From Treponema putidum (GTDB lineage Bacteria > Spirochaetota > Spirochaetia > Treponematales > Treponemataceae), in assembly GCF_000755145.1 (NCBI RefSeq), contig NZ_CP009228.1, positions 2,732,914-2,796,913 of the forward strand: a stretch of DNA of 64,000 nt. The letters are read 5' to 3'. Positions 34,980-44,129 of the stretch are shown here, in pieces. Positions within the stretch are counted from its first letter, which is position 1; every line of letters starts with the position of its first letter. Below the pieces are notes generated by a model that worked only from the letters and a program-made list of their open reading frames with translations, made no database searches and was not told where the DNA came from. A program made the translations under genes and the position numbers.

Positions 34980-36683
34980 TTATTCCTCCATGAGCCAAGT
35001 TCTAATTAAGAGAGCAACATCTTCAGGATGTTCCCTAGCCATATTGATGGCATTTTCTTGAAGCTCCTGACGTCTTCTCTCTTCAACCGTCATTGAAACA
35101 TCGGCATCAGCCATTTGCTGATCATACAACATTCTTTCACGCTCCAACTGTGCCTGACGCAGAAGTTCTTCTTCGCGGAGCCTTTTTCTTCTTTCAATCT
35201 CACGGCTTATAATTCTATACAATATAAAGAAGAGTAATATTAATGCTATTCCCGCCAGTGAAAGCAAGAATATGGTTTGCCTTTGCAGAGCTTTAAAATA
35301 TTCCCTATCTTCCAGTTCAAACTGAGATGTTCTATCAACCTTAACATTTACAACACTTACGGAATCTTTTCGGCTTGCATCAAATCCTATGGCATCTTTA
35401 ATTATTTTTTCGGCCTGCTTTATTTCTTCAGAAGAAAGAGGTTTATATTCTCTTTCAATCATACCGTTTTTAATAATATATTTTCCGTTTACGTCTTTTT
35501 TCTTTTCCCAAACACCGTCAATGTTTACCGATACGGTCCTTCTTCCCATTTTTGGAAGGAAGACTTCTTTTATCTGGCTTGAACTTACAAGATGGTTTTC
35601 CTTTGTGATGGTCTGAGTCGAGCGTCCCACTAAATTTCTTGTGTCCTGATAAGAAGGAGGAGTTTGTCCCTCGGTTCCCACAGGCCCTTGAGGATTTATT
35701 CCGCTTCCTTCCCAGATAGTGGTTGCATTTTCCGAACTTACCGTAACCGATTGAACTACTTGAGAATCATCATAAGAAGTCTCAGGATTATCTTCTTTGA
35801 TAACTGTAGGGCGTATTTCGGTCGTATCGGCAGAACGTTCAGACATATCCATATCAATTTTAACGTTTATATCTCTAACTCTGTCTTCACCGTATATTTT
35901 TTGTAAAGGAGTCAGTATGTTGGCTCCATATTGCCTTTCAAGTTTAGCAATAAACTTTTGCTGCTTCTCAATTAGAGTTAAGCGGTCGGCATCTTTCATG
36001 ATTTCAAAATCGTTTAAAGGAATTCCGGAAGCATCGCTTATCGTAATATCTTCATTTTTTAATCCCGGAACCGCAAGCCTGAGCATCTTTTGGATACCTT
36101 CTATTTTCTTTCGATTGGCCGAAATATCACTTCCGGGAGCAGGATAAATAACTACGGTCGCAGTTGCAGGAAGCTGTTCCGATTCAAATAAAGCTTTTTC
36201 CGGTATTCGGACGATAACATTGGCATCATCAATATCGTCCAAGGCTTTTAAGTGTCTCTTTACTTCCTCAGTAATTGCACGGCGTAAATCAACCTCACGG
36301 TCAAATTCCGTACGCGAGTAGCGTTCAACATCAAAGAATGCCCAAGGACTTGTATTGTTAGGTATTAAATCTTCACGAATCAAAATAGCCCTCATCCTTC
36401 TGGCTGTTGCTTCATCGGCAACCGAAATTATCCCATCGGAAGAGATTTCAGTTTTTACATTTTCTTCATTAATGCGCAAGATAATTCTATCCCGCAGATC
36501 AATATCGGTTATCGCCATGTCTATTACGGCTACTGATGTCGGTTTTGAAGACCATCTACCGAGAACTACAACCAACACCAGAGCAAGTACAATTACCCCG
36601 ATGATGATTCCTTTTTGGAGCTTTGTCCATTTTCCCCAAAGCGTCCCAAACTTTGTTTTTAGATTGTTAAACTTTTCGTTCAT
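34980..36683 (-). CDS. fliF: Flagellar MS-ring protein FliF
   Basis: FliF forms the MS ring in the inner membrane on which the rod, switch and export gate assemble. Start ATG 36683 (MNEKFNNLKTKFGTLWGKW) follows GGGGGGAAAC; the ATG 36695 lies before that site. The 567-residue product has an N-terminal helix (GIIIGVIVLALVLVVVLG), the YscJ/FliF domain (SDGIISVADEATARRMRAIL; GIPLNDFEIM) and a second membrane helix near 445 (TIFLLSLAGIALILLFFILYR). A cytoplasmic tail ending in EDVALLIRTWLMEE binds FliG. It is next to fliG and fliE in the operon. Confidence 0.95.
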   Translation of the reverse strand: MNEKFNNLKTKFGTLWGKWTKLQKGIIIGVIVLALVLVVVLGRWSSKPTSVAVIDMAITDIDLRDRIILRINEENVKTEISSDGIISVADEATARRMRAILIREDLIPNNTSPWAFFDVERYSRTEFDREVDLRRAITEEVKRHLKALDDIDDANVIVRIPEKALFESEQLPATATVVIYPAPGSDISANRKKIEGIQKMLRLAVPGLKNEDITISDASGIPLNDFEIMKDADRLTLIEKQQKFIAKLERQYGANILTPLQKIYGEDRVRDINVKIDMDMSERSADTTEIRPTVIKEDNPETSYDDSQVVQSVTVSSENATTIWEGSGINPQGPVGTEGQTPPSYQDTRNLVGRSTQTITKENHLVSSSQIKEVFLPKMGRRTVSVNIDGVWEKKKDVNGKYIIKNGMIEREYKPLSSEEIKQAEKIIKDAIGFDASRKDSVSVVNVKVDRTSQFELEDREYFKALQRQTIFLLSLAGIALILLFFILYRIISREIERRKRLREEELLRQAQLERERMLYDQQMADADVSMTVEERRRQELQENAINMAREHPEDVALLIRTWLMEE

Positions 36684-36710
36684 GTTTCCCCCCATGTACT
36701 GAACGAGCTT

Positions 36711-36738
36711 TGCAAGACTTTAAGTTAAAAGTCTTGCA
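36711..36738 (-). other. Perfect 11-bp hairpin between fliE and fliF
   Basis: TGCAAGACTTT (36711-36721) and AAAGTCTTGCA (36728-36738) form a perfect stem with a 6-base loop. No U run follows, so it is more likely an mRNA processing or stability element that sets fliE/fliF stoichiometry than a terminator. Confidence 0.65.
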
Positions 36739-36746
36739 GCCTATTT

Positions 36747-37112
36747 TTATCTCGTTGTAGTAATATCATTCCAAGTTTTTACTAAACGGTCGATTATGGT
36801 TTGCGCTAATTTAAGCGACAAACTTGCTTCGGCCATTCCCATCGTTATATCATGAACATCGACCGATTCGGGATCGACAATCATTTGTTCTCCCAATTTG
36901 TCCATGTTTGTTTGCTTTGCATTCATGCTGTCGAATGCTTTTAAAATTGTCTGCTCAAAACTTGCAGCTTCTTTATTTGCAGCAAGCTCAATCATGTCGG
37001 TATTTGAAACCATTTTGGCTCTAAAGTTATCGGTAACAACAGCATTAATTTTCGGAACATCCAAAAATCCCGGCACCGAATTTACATTTGCAACATTTAC
37101 AGCGTTTACCAT
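36747..37112 (-). CDS. fliE: Flagellar hook-basal body protein FliE
   Basis: FliE is the adapter joining the MS ring to the rod and the first substrate exported. The 121-residue product ends with the conserved FliE region: SFEQTILKAFDSMNAKQTNMDKL, then SVDVHDITMGMAEASLSLKLAQTI and IDRLVKTWNDITTTR. The gene is between flgC and fliF. A stable hairpin separates it from fliF. Confidence 0.94.
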   Translation of the reverse strand: MVNAVNVANVNSVPGFLDVPKINAVVTDNFRAKMVSNTDMIELAANKEAASFEQTILKAFDSMNAKQTNMDKLGEQMIVDPESVDVHDITMGMAEASLSLKLAQTIIDRLVKTWNDITTTR

Positions 37113-37147
37113 TTTTTTCCTCCCACTAAAATATTTTATCGTTCATT

Positions 37148-37603
37148 TTATCTTGCAATATCCAAGGCTCTTTGGAACATATCTTTTGCACCGTTTACAA
37201 CGGCAAGGTTTGCCTCATAAGCCCTTGAAGCCGAAATTAAATCTACCATTTCGGTAACTATGTTTACATTCGGGTACTCTACATATCCTTCATTAGGGCC
37301 GTACTTTAAGGCCTTAGGATGGGTCGGATCATAAACCCAACGGGTATCGGAAGTATCTTTTTCTATCGAAAGAACTTTAACGCCCTCACCTACTCCTCTT
37401 TCTACATTTTGAGGAGTAAAAGGAGTCTGCCAGTCGATACCGCTTTTCTTTTGGCCGACTATTACACGGCTTCTTTTAAAAGGGCCGCCTTCTTGGGTTT
37501 CCAAGCTTGAAGCGTTTGCAATATTGTTTGATATTACATCGGTTCTAAGACGCTCTACACCCATTCCCGTAGCTGCAATATTTATACTCGTAAACAATCC
37601 CAT
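37148..37603 (-). CDS. flgC: Flagellar proximal rod protein FlgC
   Basis: FlgC is one of the periplasmic proximal rod proteins. The 151-residue product has the rod-family N-terminus FTSINIAATGMGVERLRTDVISNNIANASS and the C-terminal helix NIVTEMVDLISASRAYEANLAVVN followed by GAKDMFQRALDIAR. These two helices pair in the rod. It follows flgB by 23 bases and precedes fliE by 35 bases. Confidence 0.95.
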   Translation of the reverse strand: MGLFTSINIAATGMGVERLRTDVISNNIANASSLETQEGGPFKRSRVIVGQKKSGIDWQTPFTPQNVERGVGEGVKVLSIEKDTSDTRWVYDPTHPKALKYGPNEGYVEYPNVNIVTEMVDLISASRAYEANLAVVNGAKDMFQRALDIAR

Positions 37604-37626
37604 ATTTTTTCCTCCGATTCCTTATT

Positions 37627-38046
37627 CTACTTTAAAACCGATTGTACCTGATTGTACTGAAAACCTGCCATCATACTTAAAAGCTGATACTGCATTTGAA
37701 TCTTCAATACCTTCATAGCTTCATCTTCAGGGTTTACATTATTTCCGTTTGCTTTTTCGGCAGTCAAATAATCCAAAACACGCACAGGCTCAACCGTTTT
37801 ATAATCTATAGGCTCATTTGATTTTATGTGCAAGGGATGAGTTGTTGCAAGCTGAAAAGCTCCTTTTGCATTTTTTTCCGAATCAAATGCCCTTTTTAGT
37901 TCCGATTCAAAATTTACCTCAGTCCTCTTAAAATTAGGAACATCCGAATTTGCAAGGTTATTTGACGTAACGGTATAGCGCAAAGAGCTCACATCCAAGG
38001 CTCTGTGCAATATATCAGTTGTTCTTAAAAAACTATTAAAACCCAT
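37627..38046 (-). CDS. flgB: Flagellar basal body rod protein FlgB
   Basis: FlgB is the proximal rod protein nearest the MS ring. The 139-residue product has the rod N-terminal motif LHRALDVSSLRYTVTSNNLANSDVPNFKRTEV and the C-terminal helix VNPEDEAMKVLKIQMQYQLLSMMAGFQYNQV. It is the first flagellar gene of the operon, 51 bases downstream of hslU with a weak AGGAG site. Transcription may come from hslVU or from an internal promoter that I cannot place confidently. Confidence 0.95.
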   Translation of the reverse strand: MGFNSFLRTTDILHRALDVSSLRYTVTSNNLANSDVPNFKRTEVNFESELKRAFDSEKNAKGAFQLATTHPLHIKSNEPIDYKTVEPVRVLDYLTAEKANGNNVNPEDEAMKVLKIQMQYQLLSMMAGFQYNQVQSVLK

Positions 38047-38097
38047 AATTCACTCCTAAGAACATTTTCGGCAAATTTTAAATACCCCTTAACCATA

Positions 38098-39555
38098 TTA
38101 TAGAATATATCGGGATAAATCCTGGTCCTGTACTATATCCTTTAACCTTTCATCAACATAGGCTACATCGATTTTTACCGTTTCGCCTCCCATTTCGCTT
38201 GCATTAAACGAAATATCTTCCAAAAGCATTTCCATAATCGTATGGAGCCTTCTTGCCCCAATATTTTCGTTTTTGCTGTTTACATCGGCAGCTAAAAAGC
38301 TCATTCTATCAATAGCTTCATCCAAAAATTCAATTTTTACGCCTTCAGTTTGCAAAAGCTCTGCGTACTGTTTGGTCAAAGCATTTTTAGGTTCAAGAAG
38401 AATGCGTTTAAAATCTTCTGCATGCAAGGCTTCAAGTTCTACACGTAACGGAAAACGCCCTTGAAATTCAGGAATCAAATCGCTAGGCTTTGATACGCTG
38501 AAAGCACCGGCCGCTATAAAAAGAATGTGGCGCGTATCGACAACACCGTACTTAGTGGAAACCTTTGAGCCTTCAACTATAGGAAGAATATCGCGCTGAA
38601 CCCCCTCTCTTGAAACATCGGGACCGCCGCCTCGATCGGAACGGGAAGCAACTTTATCGATTTCATCAATAAATATAATTCCCATTTGCTCAACTCTTTG
38701 TTTTGCCTCATCCGTTACCTTATCATGATCTACCATACGGTCAAGCTGTTCAGCCATTATAATTTCTCTGGCTTCTTTTATGCTTACATTTTTACGTTTT
38801 GATTTTGCGCCTCCCATAAGCATGTTGGAAATATTTGACATTGCAGATTCTATATCTTCCATATTTGAACCGCCTGCAAAAAATTCGAATGTGGGTGCTC
38901 CCATGGATGGAGAAATAGTAACCTCAACCATCTTATCTTCAAGTTTACCCTCACGGAGCATTGTTCGGAATTTTTCTCGTGTGCCGCTCATATCGTTTTC
39001 ATTTTGAGCTTTATGCTCTTCAACAGGTGCCGGAGAGTTCATACTTGGAATACTTATCGGTGTTCCGGCAGAGACATGAGAAGCATCTTGCGGCTGAGCG
39101 GCAGCTGTATTAGTTTTCTTTTTATTTGAACCGGGCAAAAGCAAATCCAATAAAGATTCTTCGGTATTTTTTTCTGCCTGTTCTTTCAGTTTTTCCTGCA
39201 TTTCGCCTTTTACCATTGTGTATCCCACAGCCATTAAATCCCGAACCATAGATTCGACATCGCGGCCTACATAGCCGACTTCAGTATACTTTGTAGCTTC
39301 TACCTTTAAAAAGGGAGCTCCTGACAGTTTTGCAAGCCTTCTTGCAATTTCTGTCTTACCTACACCCGTAGGCCCTATCATCAAAATATTTTTAGGAGCT
39401 ATTTCGTCTCTGATTTCTTCGGGAAGTTTGAGACGGCGCATTCTGTTACGAAGAGCAATAGCAACAGCCCTCTTCGCCTTGTTTTGTCCTATGATATATT
39501 TATCCAGTTCTGCAACAGTTTGTTTAGGCGTCAAATCTTTTAATTCTTCGTTCAT
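38098..39555 (-). CDS. hslU: ATP-dependent protease ATPase subunit HslU (ClpY)
   Basis: HslU is the hexameric AAA+ unfoldase that feeds HslV in the cytoplasm. Start ATG 39555 follows GGAGGAAATATA and overlaps the hslV stop (TAATG), giving 485 residues. It begins LKDLTPKQTVAELDKYIIGQ and has Walker A GPTGVGKTEIARRLAKL (about 58-65) and Walker B GIIFIDEIDKVASR. The C-terminal RYIL tail inserts into HslV. The I domain (about 135-225) carries a low-complexity insert rich in Asn, Ala, Ser and Pro (NKKKTNTAAAQPQDASHVSA). Confidence 0.95.
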   Translation of the reverse strand: MNEELKDLTPKQTVAELDKYIIGQNKAKRAVAIALRNRMRRLKLPEEIRDEIAPKNILMIGPTGVGKTEIARRLAKLSGAPFLKVEATKYTEVGYVGRDVESMVRDLMAVGYTMVKGEMQEKLKEQAEKNTEESLLDLLLPGSNKKKTNTAAAQPQDASHVSAGTPISIPSMNSPAPVEEHKAQNENDMSGTREKFRTMLREGKLEDKMVEVTISPSMGAPTFEFFAGGSNMEDIESAMSNISNMLMGGAKSKRKNVSIKEAREIIMAEQLDRMVDHDKVTDEAKQRVEQMGIIFIDEIDKVASRSDRGGGPDVSREGVQRDILPIVEGSKVSTKYGVVDTRHILFIAAGAFSVSKPSDLIPEFQGRFPLRVELEALHAEDFKRILLEPKNALTKQYAELLQTEGVKIEFLDEAIDRMSFLAADVNSKNENIGARRLHTIMEMLLEDISFNASEMGGETVKIDVAYVDERLKDIVQDQDLSRYIL

Positions 39556-40091
39556 TATATTTCCTCCATAACTATTTTTCCGTTTGTGTAAATACATATT
39601 TTTCCTGCAATCTGTAAACTCTTCTCTGCAATTTCACGGGCGGAAAGGTTTGTGTTTTGCATCAAAGCCAAAGCCGAAGCATAGGCATAGTTTCCTCCGG
39701 AGCCTATAGCAAGTACATCTTCTTCAGGTTCGATAACATCTCCGTTTCCTGAAATTAAAAGAGTAGTTTTTGCATCGGCCACAAGTAAGAGGGCTTCTAA
39801 ATTTTTTAACATCTTATCGGTACGCCAATCTTTTGCAAGCTCTACAGCAGCTCTGGTCAGATCTCCTGAAAATTCTTTTACCCTGATTTCAAACTTTTCC
39901 AAAAGAGTAAAGGCATCAGCCGTTGCACCGGCAAAACCTGTGATAATTTTTCCGTCATAAATTTTTCTTACCTTTCGGGCATTTCCTTTCATAACGGTTT
40001 CGCCCATGGTTACCTGTCCGTCTCCGGCCATAACAATTTTTCCGTCTTTTCTTACGGCAATCACCGTAGTACTTCTCATTTTTTGACTCAT
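39555..40091 (-). CDS. hslV: ATP-dependent protease peptidase subunit HslV (ClpQ)
   Basis: HslV is the threonine protease dodecamer paired with HslU. The 178-residue product has the catalytic N-terminal threonine in [25 protein letters not shown] after short leader residues. It also has the [17 protein letters not shown] motif and the [15 protein letters not shown] segment. It overlaps hslU (TAATG) and follows xerC by nine bases, so the three are co-transcribed. Confidence 0.95.
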   Translation of the reverse strand: MSQKMRSTTVIAVRKDGKIVMAGDGQVTMGETVMKGNARKVRKIYDGKIITGFAGATADAFTLLEKFEIRVKEFSGDLTRAAVELAKDWRTDKMLKNLEALLLVADAKTTLLISGNGDVIEPEEDVLAIGSGGNYAYASALALMQNTNLSAREIAEKSLQIAGKICIYTNGKIVMEEI

Positions 40092-40100
40092 CTAAAACTC

Positions 40101-41021
40101 CTATGAATGAGGATGAGCAGCCTTATATAGATTTTGAAGCTGCGCAGCCGTAATATGCGTATATCTTTGAGTGGTTGAAACACTTTCATGACCAAGCAAT
40201 TCCTGTACAACCCTTATATCTGCACCACGTGTAATCAATGTCGATGCAAAACTATGCCGAAAAGCATGGGGTGAAAGATGTTTTAATTCGGGAGATACTT
40301 CAACATACCTGTTTATTATATAACGAATTCCTTTGCTTGTTAAGGGTTGAGCTTTTTGATTTATAAAAAGAGCATCCCTTATTTTTCCCGTATTGTCTTT
40401 TTGAACTTTTCCTTTATGCTTTTCAACTAAGACTGTTCTTTCTTTTAAATACTCTCTTAAATACTCTTTTGCAAATTCTGCGAAAAATACCTTTCTTTCT
40501 TTTTTTCCTTTACCGAAAACAATGGCAGAGGAAAGAGATTTATCCAAATCTTTTATATTGAGTCCGGCTAATTCCGAAACGCGGCAGCCGGTAGAATAAA
40601 GAGAAGCAAATAAAGCAGCATCCCGCGCTTCCCATAAAATACCTGCATTTGAAGGCAGCTTACAAAATTCTTGAGCTTGTTTTGGAAACATAAACACCGG
40701 AAGTTTTTGAGCAAGTTTTAAATTTCTTACAGAAGATATGGGATTTATCTTTGTCAAGTTAAATCTTAAAGCATACTTATAAAAACCTCTTAGCGTAGAC
40801 ATCATTCTGTTAATAGAAGCCGGAGCAAATTTTTTATCGGCAAGTTCAGCAATAAAAATTCTAATGTCTGAAGCCTTTAAGTCAAAAACATTTAGTTCAA
40901 GTTCTTTCAGCCATTCTTCAAAAATAATCAAATCATTTTTATAAGAATCTATTGTTGCCTTTGTAAATTGCCGCACTCCCGCACTATAGGAAAGATAGTT
41001 TTCAAATACTTCATTCATCAC
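40101..41021 (-). CDS. xerC: Tyrosine recombinase XerC
   Basis: This tyrosine recombinase resolves chromosome dimers at dif with XerD. The 306-residue product has the N-terminal SAM-like DNA-binding domain (residues 1-90; TKATIDSYKNDLIIFEEWL). The catalytic residues are in order: Arg in STGCRVSELAGLNIKDL, Lys in GKGKKERKVFF, HxxR in LSPHAFRHSFASTLITRGA, His in LGHESVSTTQRYTHI and Tyr in the same motif. Its placement between topA and hslV matches Bacillus codV. It overlaps the topA stop by about eleven bases. Confidence 0.93.
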   Translation of the reverse strand: MMNEVFENYLSYSAGVRQFTKATIDSYKNDLIIFEEWLKELELNVFDLKASDIRIFIAELADKKFAPASINRMMSTLRGFYKYALRFNLTKINPISSVRNLKLAQKLPVFMFPKQAQEFCKLPSNAGILWEARDAALFASLYSTGCRVSELAGLNIKDLDKSLSSAIVFGKGKKERKVFFAEFAKEYLREYLKERTVLVEKHKGKVQKDNTGKIRDALFINQKAQPLTSKGIRYIINRYVEVSPELKHLSPHAFRHSFASTLITRGADIRVVQELLGHESVSTTQRYTHITAAQLQNLYKAAHPHS

Positions 41022-43176
41022 TTCTATCTACCTCCACATCTTCTACACCTTCTACTACGCTGTGCAAATAATCGCAATTAGGATTAATACAAGCCTTATA
41101 GTTTCCGTTTTTCTTATCATACTTTTCTACCATAAACCATCCGCATTTTGGACAAGAGGCATTTATTGGTTTAAAGTGCGAAATAAAATCACATTTAGGA
41201 AAATTTGTGCATCCGTAAAATTCTTTTCCTCTCTTCTTGGATTTACGGGCAATGATATCTCCGCCGCATCCTTCACGCGGACATTTTGCCAAAGGAATGG
41301 ATTTCGTGTTTTTACATTCAGGGAAAGCACTGCAAGCTAAAAACATTCCGAAGCGGCCTAGTTTTTTAACCATCTTATTTCCGCATTTTTCACAAACTAT
41401 GTCCGTGACTTCATCCAATGAACCTTTAATACTTTCTATATTTTCCAAAGCGGTATCTACTTTTTCTTTAAATGGGCCGTAAAAACTTTTCATCAACTTA
41501 GGCCATTCTATTTTATTTTCGGCAACTTCGTCCAACTTATTTTCCATTCCGGCAGTAAAGTTCACATCTATTATTTCGGAAAAATTTTTGACTAAAAGAT
41601 TGTTGATAATTCTACCTAATTGAGTCGGAACGAGTTGTTTATTTGATCGTGTTACATAATAGCGCTCAAGCAAAACGGAAATAATAGGAGCATATGTAGA
41701 AGGCCGGCCTATTCCTTTCTCTTCAAGCATCTTTACGATACTTGCATCAGTGTAGCGTGCAGGCCCCTGAGTAAAATGCTGTTCCGGTCTTAAATTTTCA
41801 ACACTAATTGCATCTCCCTTTTTCATAGAAGGCAAAGATAATCCTTTTTCATCTTTTGAAATTAATGTTTTTGTAACGGTGTAAAAACCTTTTTCGGTTA
41901 TTTTTGTAGAGGTTGCACGAAAAATTGCATTTCCTACTTTTATTTCATAACTTGCCGTCTCTGTCTTTGCATTTTTCATTTGGCTTGAAACAAATCTCTC
42001 CCAAATTAAAGAATAAAGTCTTAACTGATCACGGCTTAAAAATTCTTTTAAATAAGCAGGCGTATATTCAACATAAGTGGGACGTATTGCCTCATGAGCA
42101 TCTTGAGCTTTTTTTCCTGCAGCATACACATTTTGTTTTTCAGGTAATTCCTTAGGATGATTTTCATTTATCCACTTACGTACAGCATCTATTGCCGTAT
42201 CGGAAATCCTTATCGAATCGGTACGCATATATGTAATTAAACCTACTCTATTAGAACCTACAGCAACTCCTTCATAAAGCTGCTGGGCTACTTGCATTGT
42301 TTTTTTCGATGTAAAACCTATTCGATTTGCCGCAACCTGCTGCAATGTAGAAGTCGTAAACGGAGGTCTAGGCCTAATGCTTTTCTCTGTTGTTTTAATA
42401 TCAGAAATTGAAGCCGGCAAAGAGCTCAATCCTTTTATAATTGCATCAACTTCTTTTTGATTTTTTAATTCAGGCTTATTGTCATTGTATTTTACAAGCT
42501 GGGCTGTAAAAGAAGTCTTATTGTATTTAAAATCTCCGTCAAGTGTCCAATATTCATCCGGTATAAAATTTTCAACTTCTTCTTCCCGTTCACAGATTAA
42601 ACGTAATGCAACGGATTGAACGCGGCCTGCCGACAATCCGTTTTTTACTTTTTGCCAAAGAAGAGGAGATAGGTTATAACCTACCAGTCTATCCAAAACT
42701 CTTCTGGATTTTTGAGCATTAACCTTTCCCATATCTATATCCATGGGATTTTTTACGGCTTCTTGAATTGCATTAGGAGTTATTTCGTTAAAAACTATTC
42801 TTTTTATCGGAGAAGAACATTCCGGAACCAAAGCTTCTTGTAAATGAAAAGCTATAGCTTCACCTTCACGGTCATTATCACTTGCAAGAAAAATACTCGA
42901 AGATTTTTTTGCTTCCTTTTTTAGTTCTTTTAAAATTTTAGCACGGCCTCTAACCGTTATATATTCGGGAGTAAAATTATGTTCTATATCAATTGCCAAT
43001 CTGGATTTAGGTAAATCTATCAAATGTCCCATTGAAGCTCTTACGATATAATCGCTTCCTAAATATTTTTCAATCGTCTTAGCCTTTGCAGGAGACTCGA
43101 CTATAACCAAGCAATGCTGTTTAGTTTTTTTTGCAGTACGTTTAGTTTTTTTTGTTTCATTCATAGTGTTTTCCAT
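41011..43176 (-). CDS. topA: DNA topoisomerase I
   Basis: This type IA topoisomerase relaxes negative supercoils. The 721-residue product begins with a Lys/Thr-rich tail, then the TOPRIM domain (LVIVESPAKAKTIEKYLGSDY; SDNDREGEAIAFHLQEAL). The catalytic tyrosine is in GLITYMRTDSIRIS (about residue 317). The C-terminus has three Cys4 zinc-ribbon motifs (CEKCGNKMVKKLGRFGMFLA; CPREGCGGD with CTNFPKC; CPKCGWFMVEKYDKKNG). It sits between dprA and xerC, the same order as in Bacillus. Confidence 0.96.
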   Translation of the reverse strand: MENTMNETKKTKRTAKKTKQHCLVIVESPAKAKTIEKYLGSDYIVRASMGHLIDLPKSRLAIDIEHNFTPEYITVRGRAKILKELKKEAKKSSSIFLASDNDREGEAIAFHLQEALVPECSSPIKRIVFNEITPNAIQEAVKNPMDIDMGKVNAQKSRRVLDRLVGYNLSPLLWQKVKNGLSAGRVQSVALRLICEREEEVENFIPDEYWTLDGDFKYNKTSFTAQLVKYNDNKPELKNQKEVDAIIKGLSSLPASISDIKTTEKSIRPRPPFTTSTLQQVAANRIGFTSKKTMQVAQQLYEGVAVGSNRVGLITYMRTDSIRISDTAIDAVRKWINENHPKELPEKQNVYAAGKKAQDAHEAIRPTYVEYTPAYLKEFLSRDQLRLYSLIWERFVSSQMKNAKTETASYEIKVGNAIFRATSTKITEKGFYTVTKTLISKDEKGLSLPSMKKGDAISVENLRPEQHFTQGPARYTDASIVKMLEEKGIGRPSTYAPIISVLLERYYVTRSNKQLVPTQLGRIINNLLVKNFSEIIDVNFTAGMENKLDEVAENKIEWPKLMKSFYGPFKEKVDTALENIESIKGSLDEVTDIVCEKCGNKMVKKLGRFGMFLACSAFPECKNTKSIPLAKCPREGCGGDIIARKSKKRGKEFYGCTNFPKCDFISHFKPINASCPKCGWFMVEKYDKKNGNYKACINPNCDYLHSVVEGVEDVEVDRSDE

Positions 43177-43194
43177 AAATCAATACCTCATAAT

Positions 43195-44127
43195 CTATAA
43201 ATTAGTAAACAGCATATTTTGCTGATTGTTTTTTAAATGATTTTCCGTAGGATATTTCCAGTCATGTAAAATATCATCTATGGATTTTATAGCAAACGCC
43301 CCTTGTTCGTAAAGAGCTTTACCGCCTTCATTTTGTAATGAATTAAGGAGAAGATTGCATACGTAAACATCCCTGCCTTGCTCCAATGCAAAGTCGGCAG
43401 TAATAAGAGCTCCCGATTTTTTCGGAGCTTCTACAATTATAACCGAACGTGAAAGTCCCGAAATAATTCTATTTCTTTCGGGAAAGCGGTAGGACAAGGG
43501 TTCCGTTCCCGAAGCATATTCACTTAAAATGCAGCCGCCAGATTCCAAAATATTTACAGCAAGTTTTTTATTTGAACGGGGATAAATCATTTCCGGCCCG
43601 CAGGCCAATACGGCCAAGGTCTTACCCTTTCCTTCAAGGCAGCCTCTATGAGAAAAAGCATCTATACCGAAGGCCAATCCTGAAACCACCGGAATATTTT
43701 TTTCGGCACATTCTTTTCCTAAATTCAATGCTTGCTCAATTCCGTCCCCAGTCGGGCGCCTTGTTCCTACCATTGCAAGCATAGGTTGTTCAAGAGACGG
43801 AAAATCCCCGCGATAAAACACGGTAAATGGATGATCGGGAATTTCCCGAAGCTGAGGAGGAAATACCGAGTCATAAAAATAAAGCATCCTTATATCGTAT
43901 AAGTTCATAAGTTTTATACTTGAATCCGTAAGAGATTTAAGTAAATCTTTATCCCATTTTTTAGGTCTTACCGGCCTTTCTATAATTTCAGAAATATCCT
44001 TTATAGAAAGAGAAAGAAAGGAAGATAAGGAATCAAGTTTTTCAGACAAGATAAGCTTTTCTTTTCCTTTGAGAAAATAACAATGAGATAATCCTATATA
44101 CAGCCTTTCTTTTTCGGATATATTCAT
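43195..44127 (-). CDS. dprA: DNA processing protein DprA (Smf)
   Basis: DprA protects incoming single-stranded DNA and loads RecA during natural transformation. The 310-residue product has the Rossmann-type core: MVGTRRPTGDGIEQALNLG (about 118-136), VVSGLAFGIDAFSHRGCLEG, TLAVLACGPEMIYPRSNKKL, SEYASGTEPLSYRFPERNRIISGLS and KSGALITADFALEQGRDVYV. It has an N-terminal SAM-like region but a short C-terminus without an obvious winged helix. It overlaps no gene but is three bases from the TPR lipoprotein. Confidence 0.93.
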   Translation of the reverse strand: MNISEKERLYIGLSHCYFLKGKEKLILSEKLDSLSSFLSLSIKDISEIIERPVRPKKWDKDLLKSLTDSSIKLMNLYDIRMLYFYDSVFPPQLREIPDHPFTVFYRGDFPSLEQPMLAMVGTRRPTGDGIEQALNLGKECAEKNIPVVSGLAFGIDAFSHRGCLEGKGKTLAVLACGPEMIYPRSNKKLAVNILESGGCILSEYASGTEPLSYRFPERNRIISGLSRSVIIVEAPKKSGALITADFALEQGRDVYVCNLLLNSLQNEGGKALYEQGAFAIKSIDDILHDWKYPTENHLKNNQQNMLFTNL

Positions 44128-44129
44128 TT

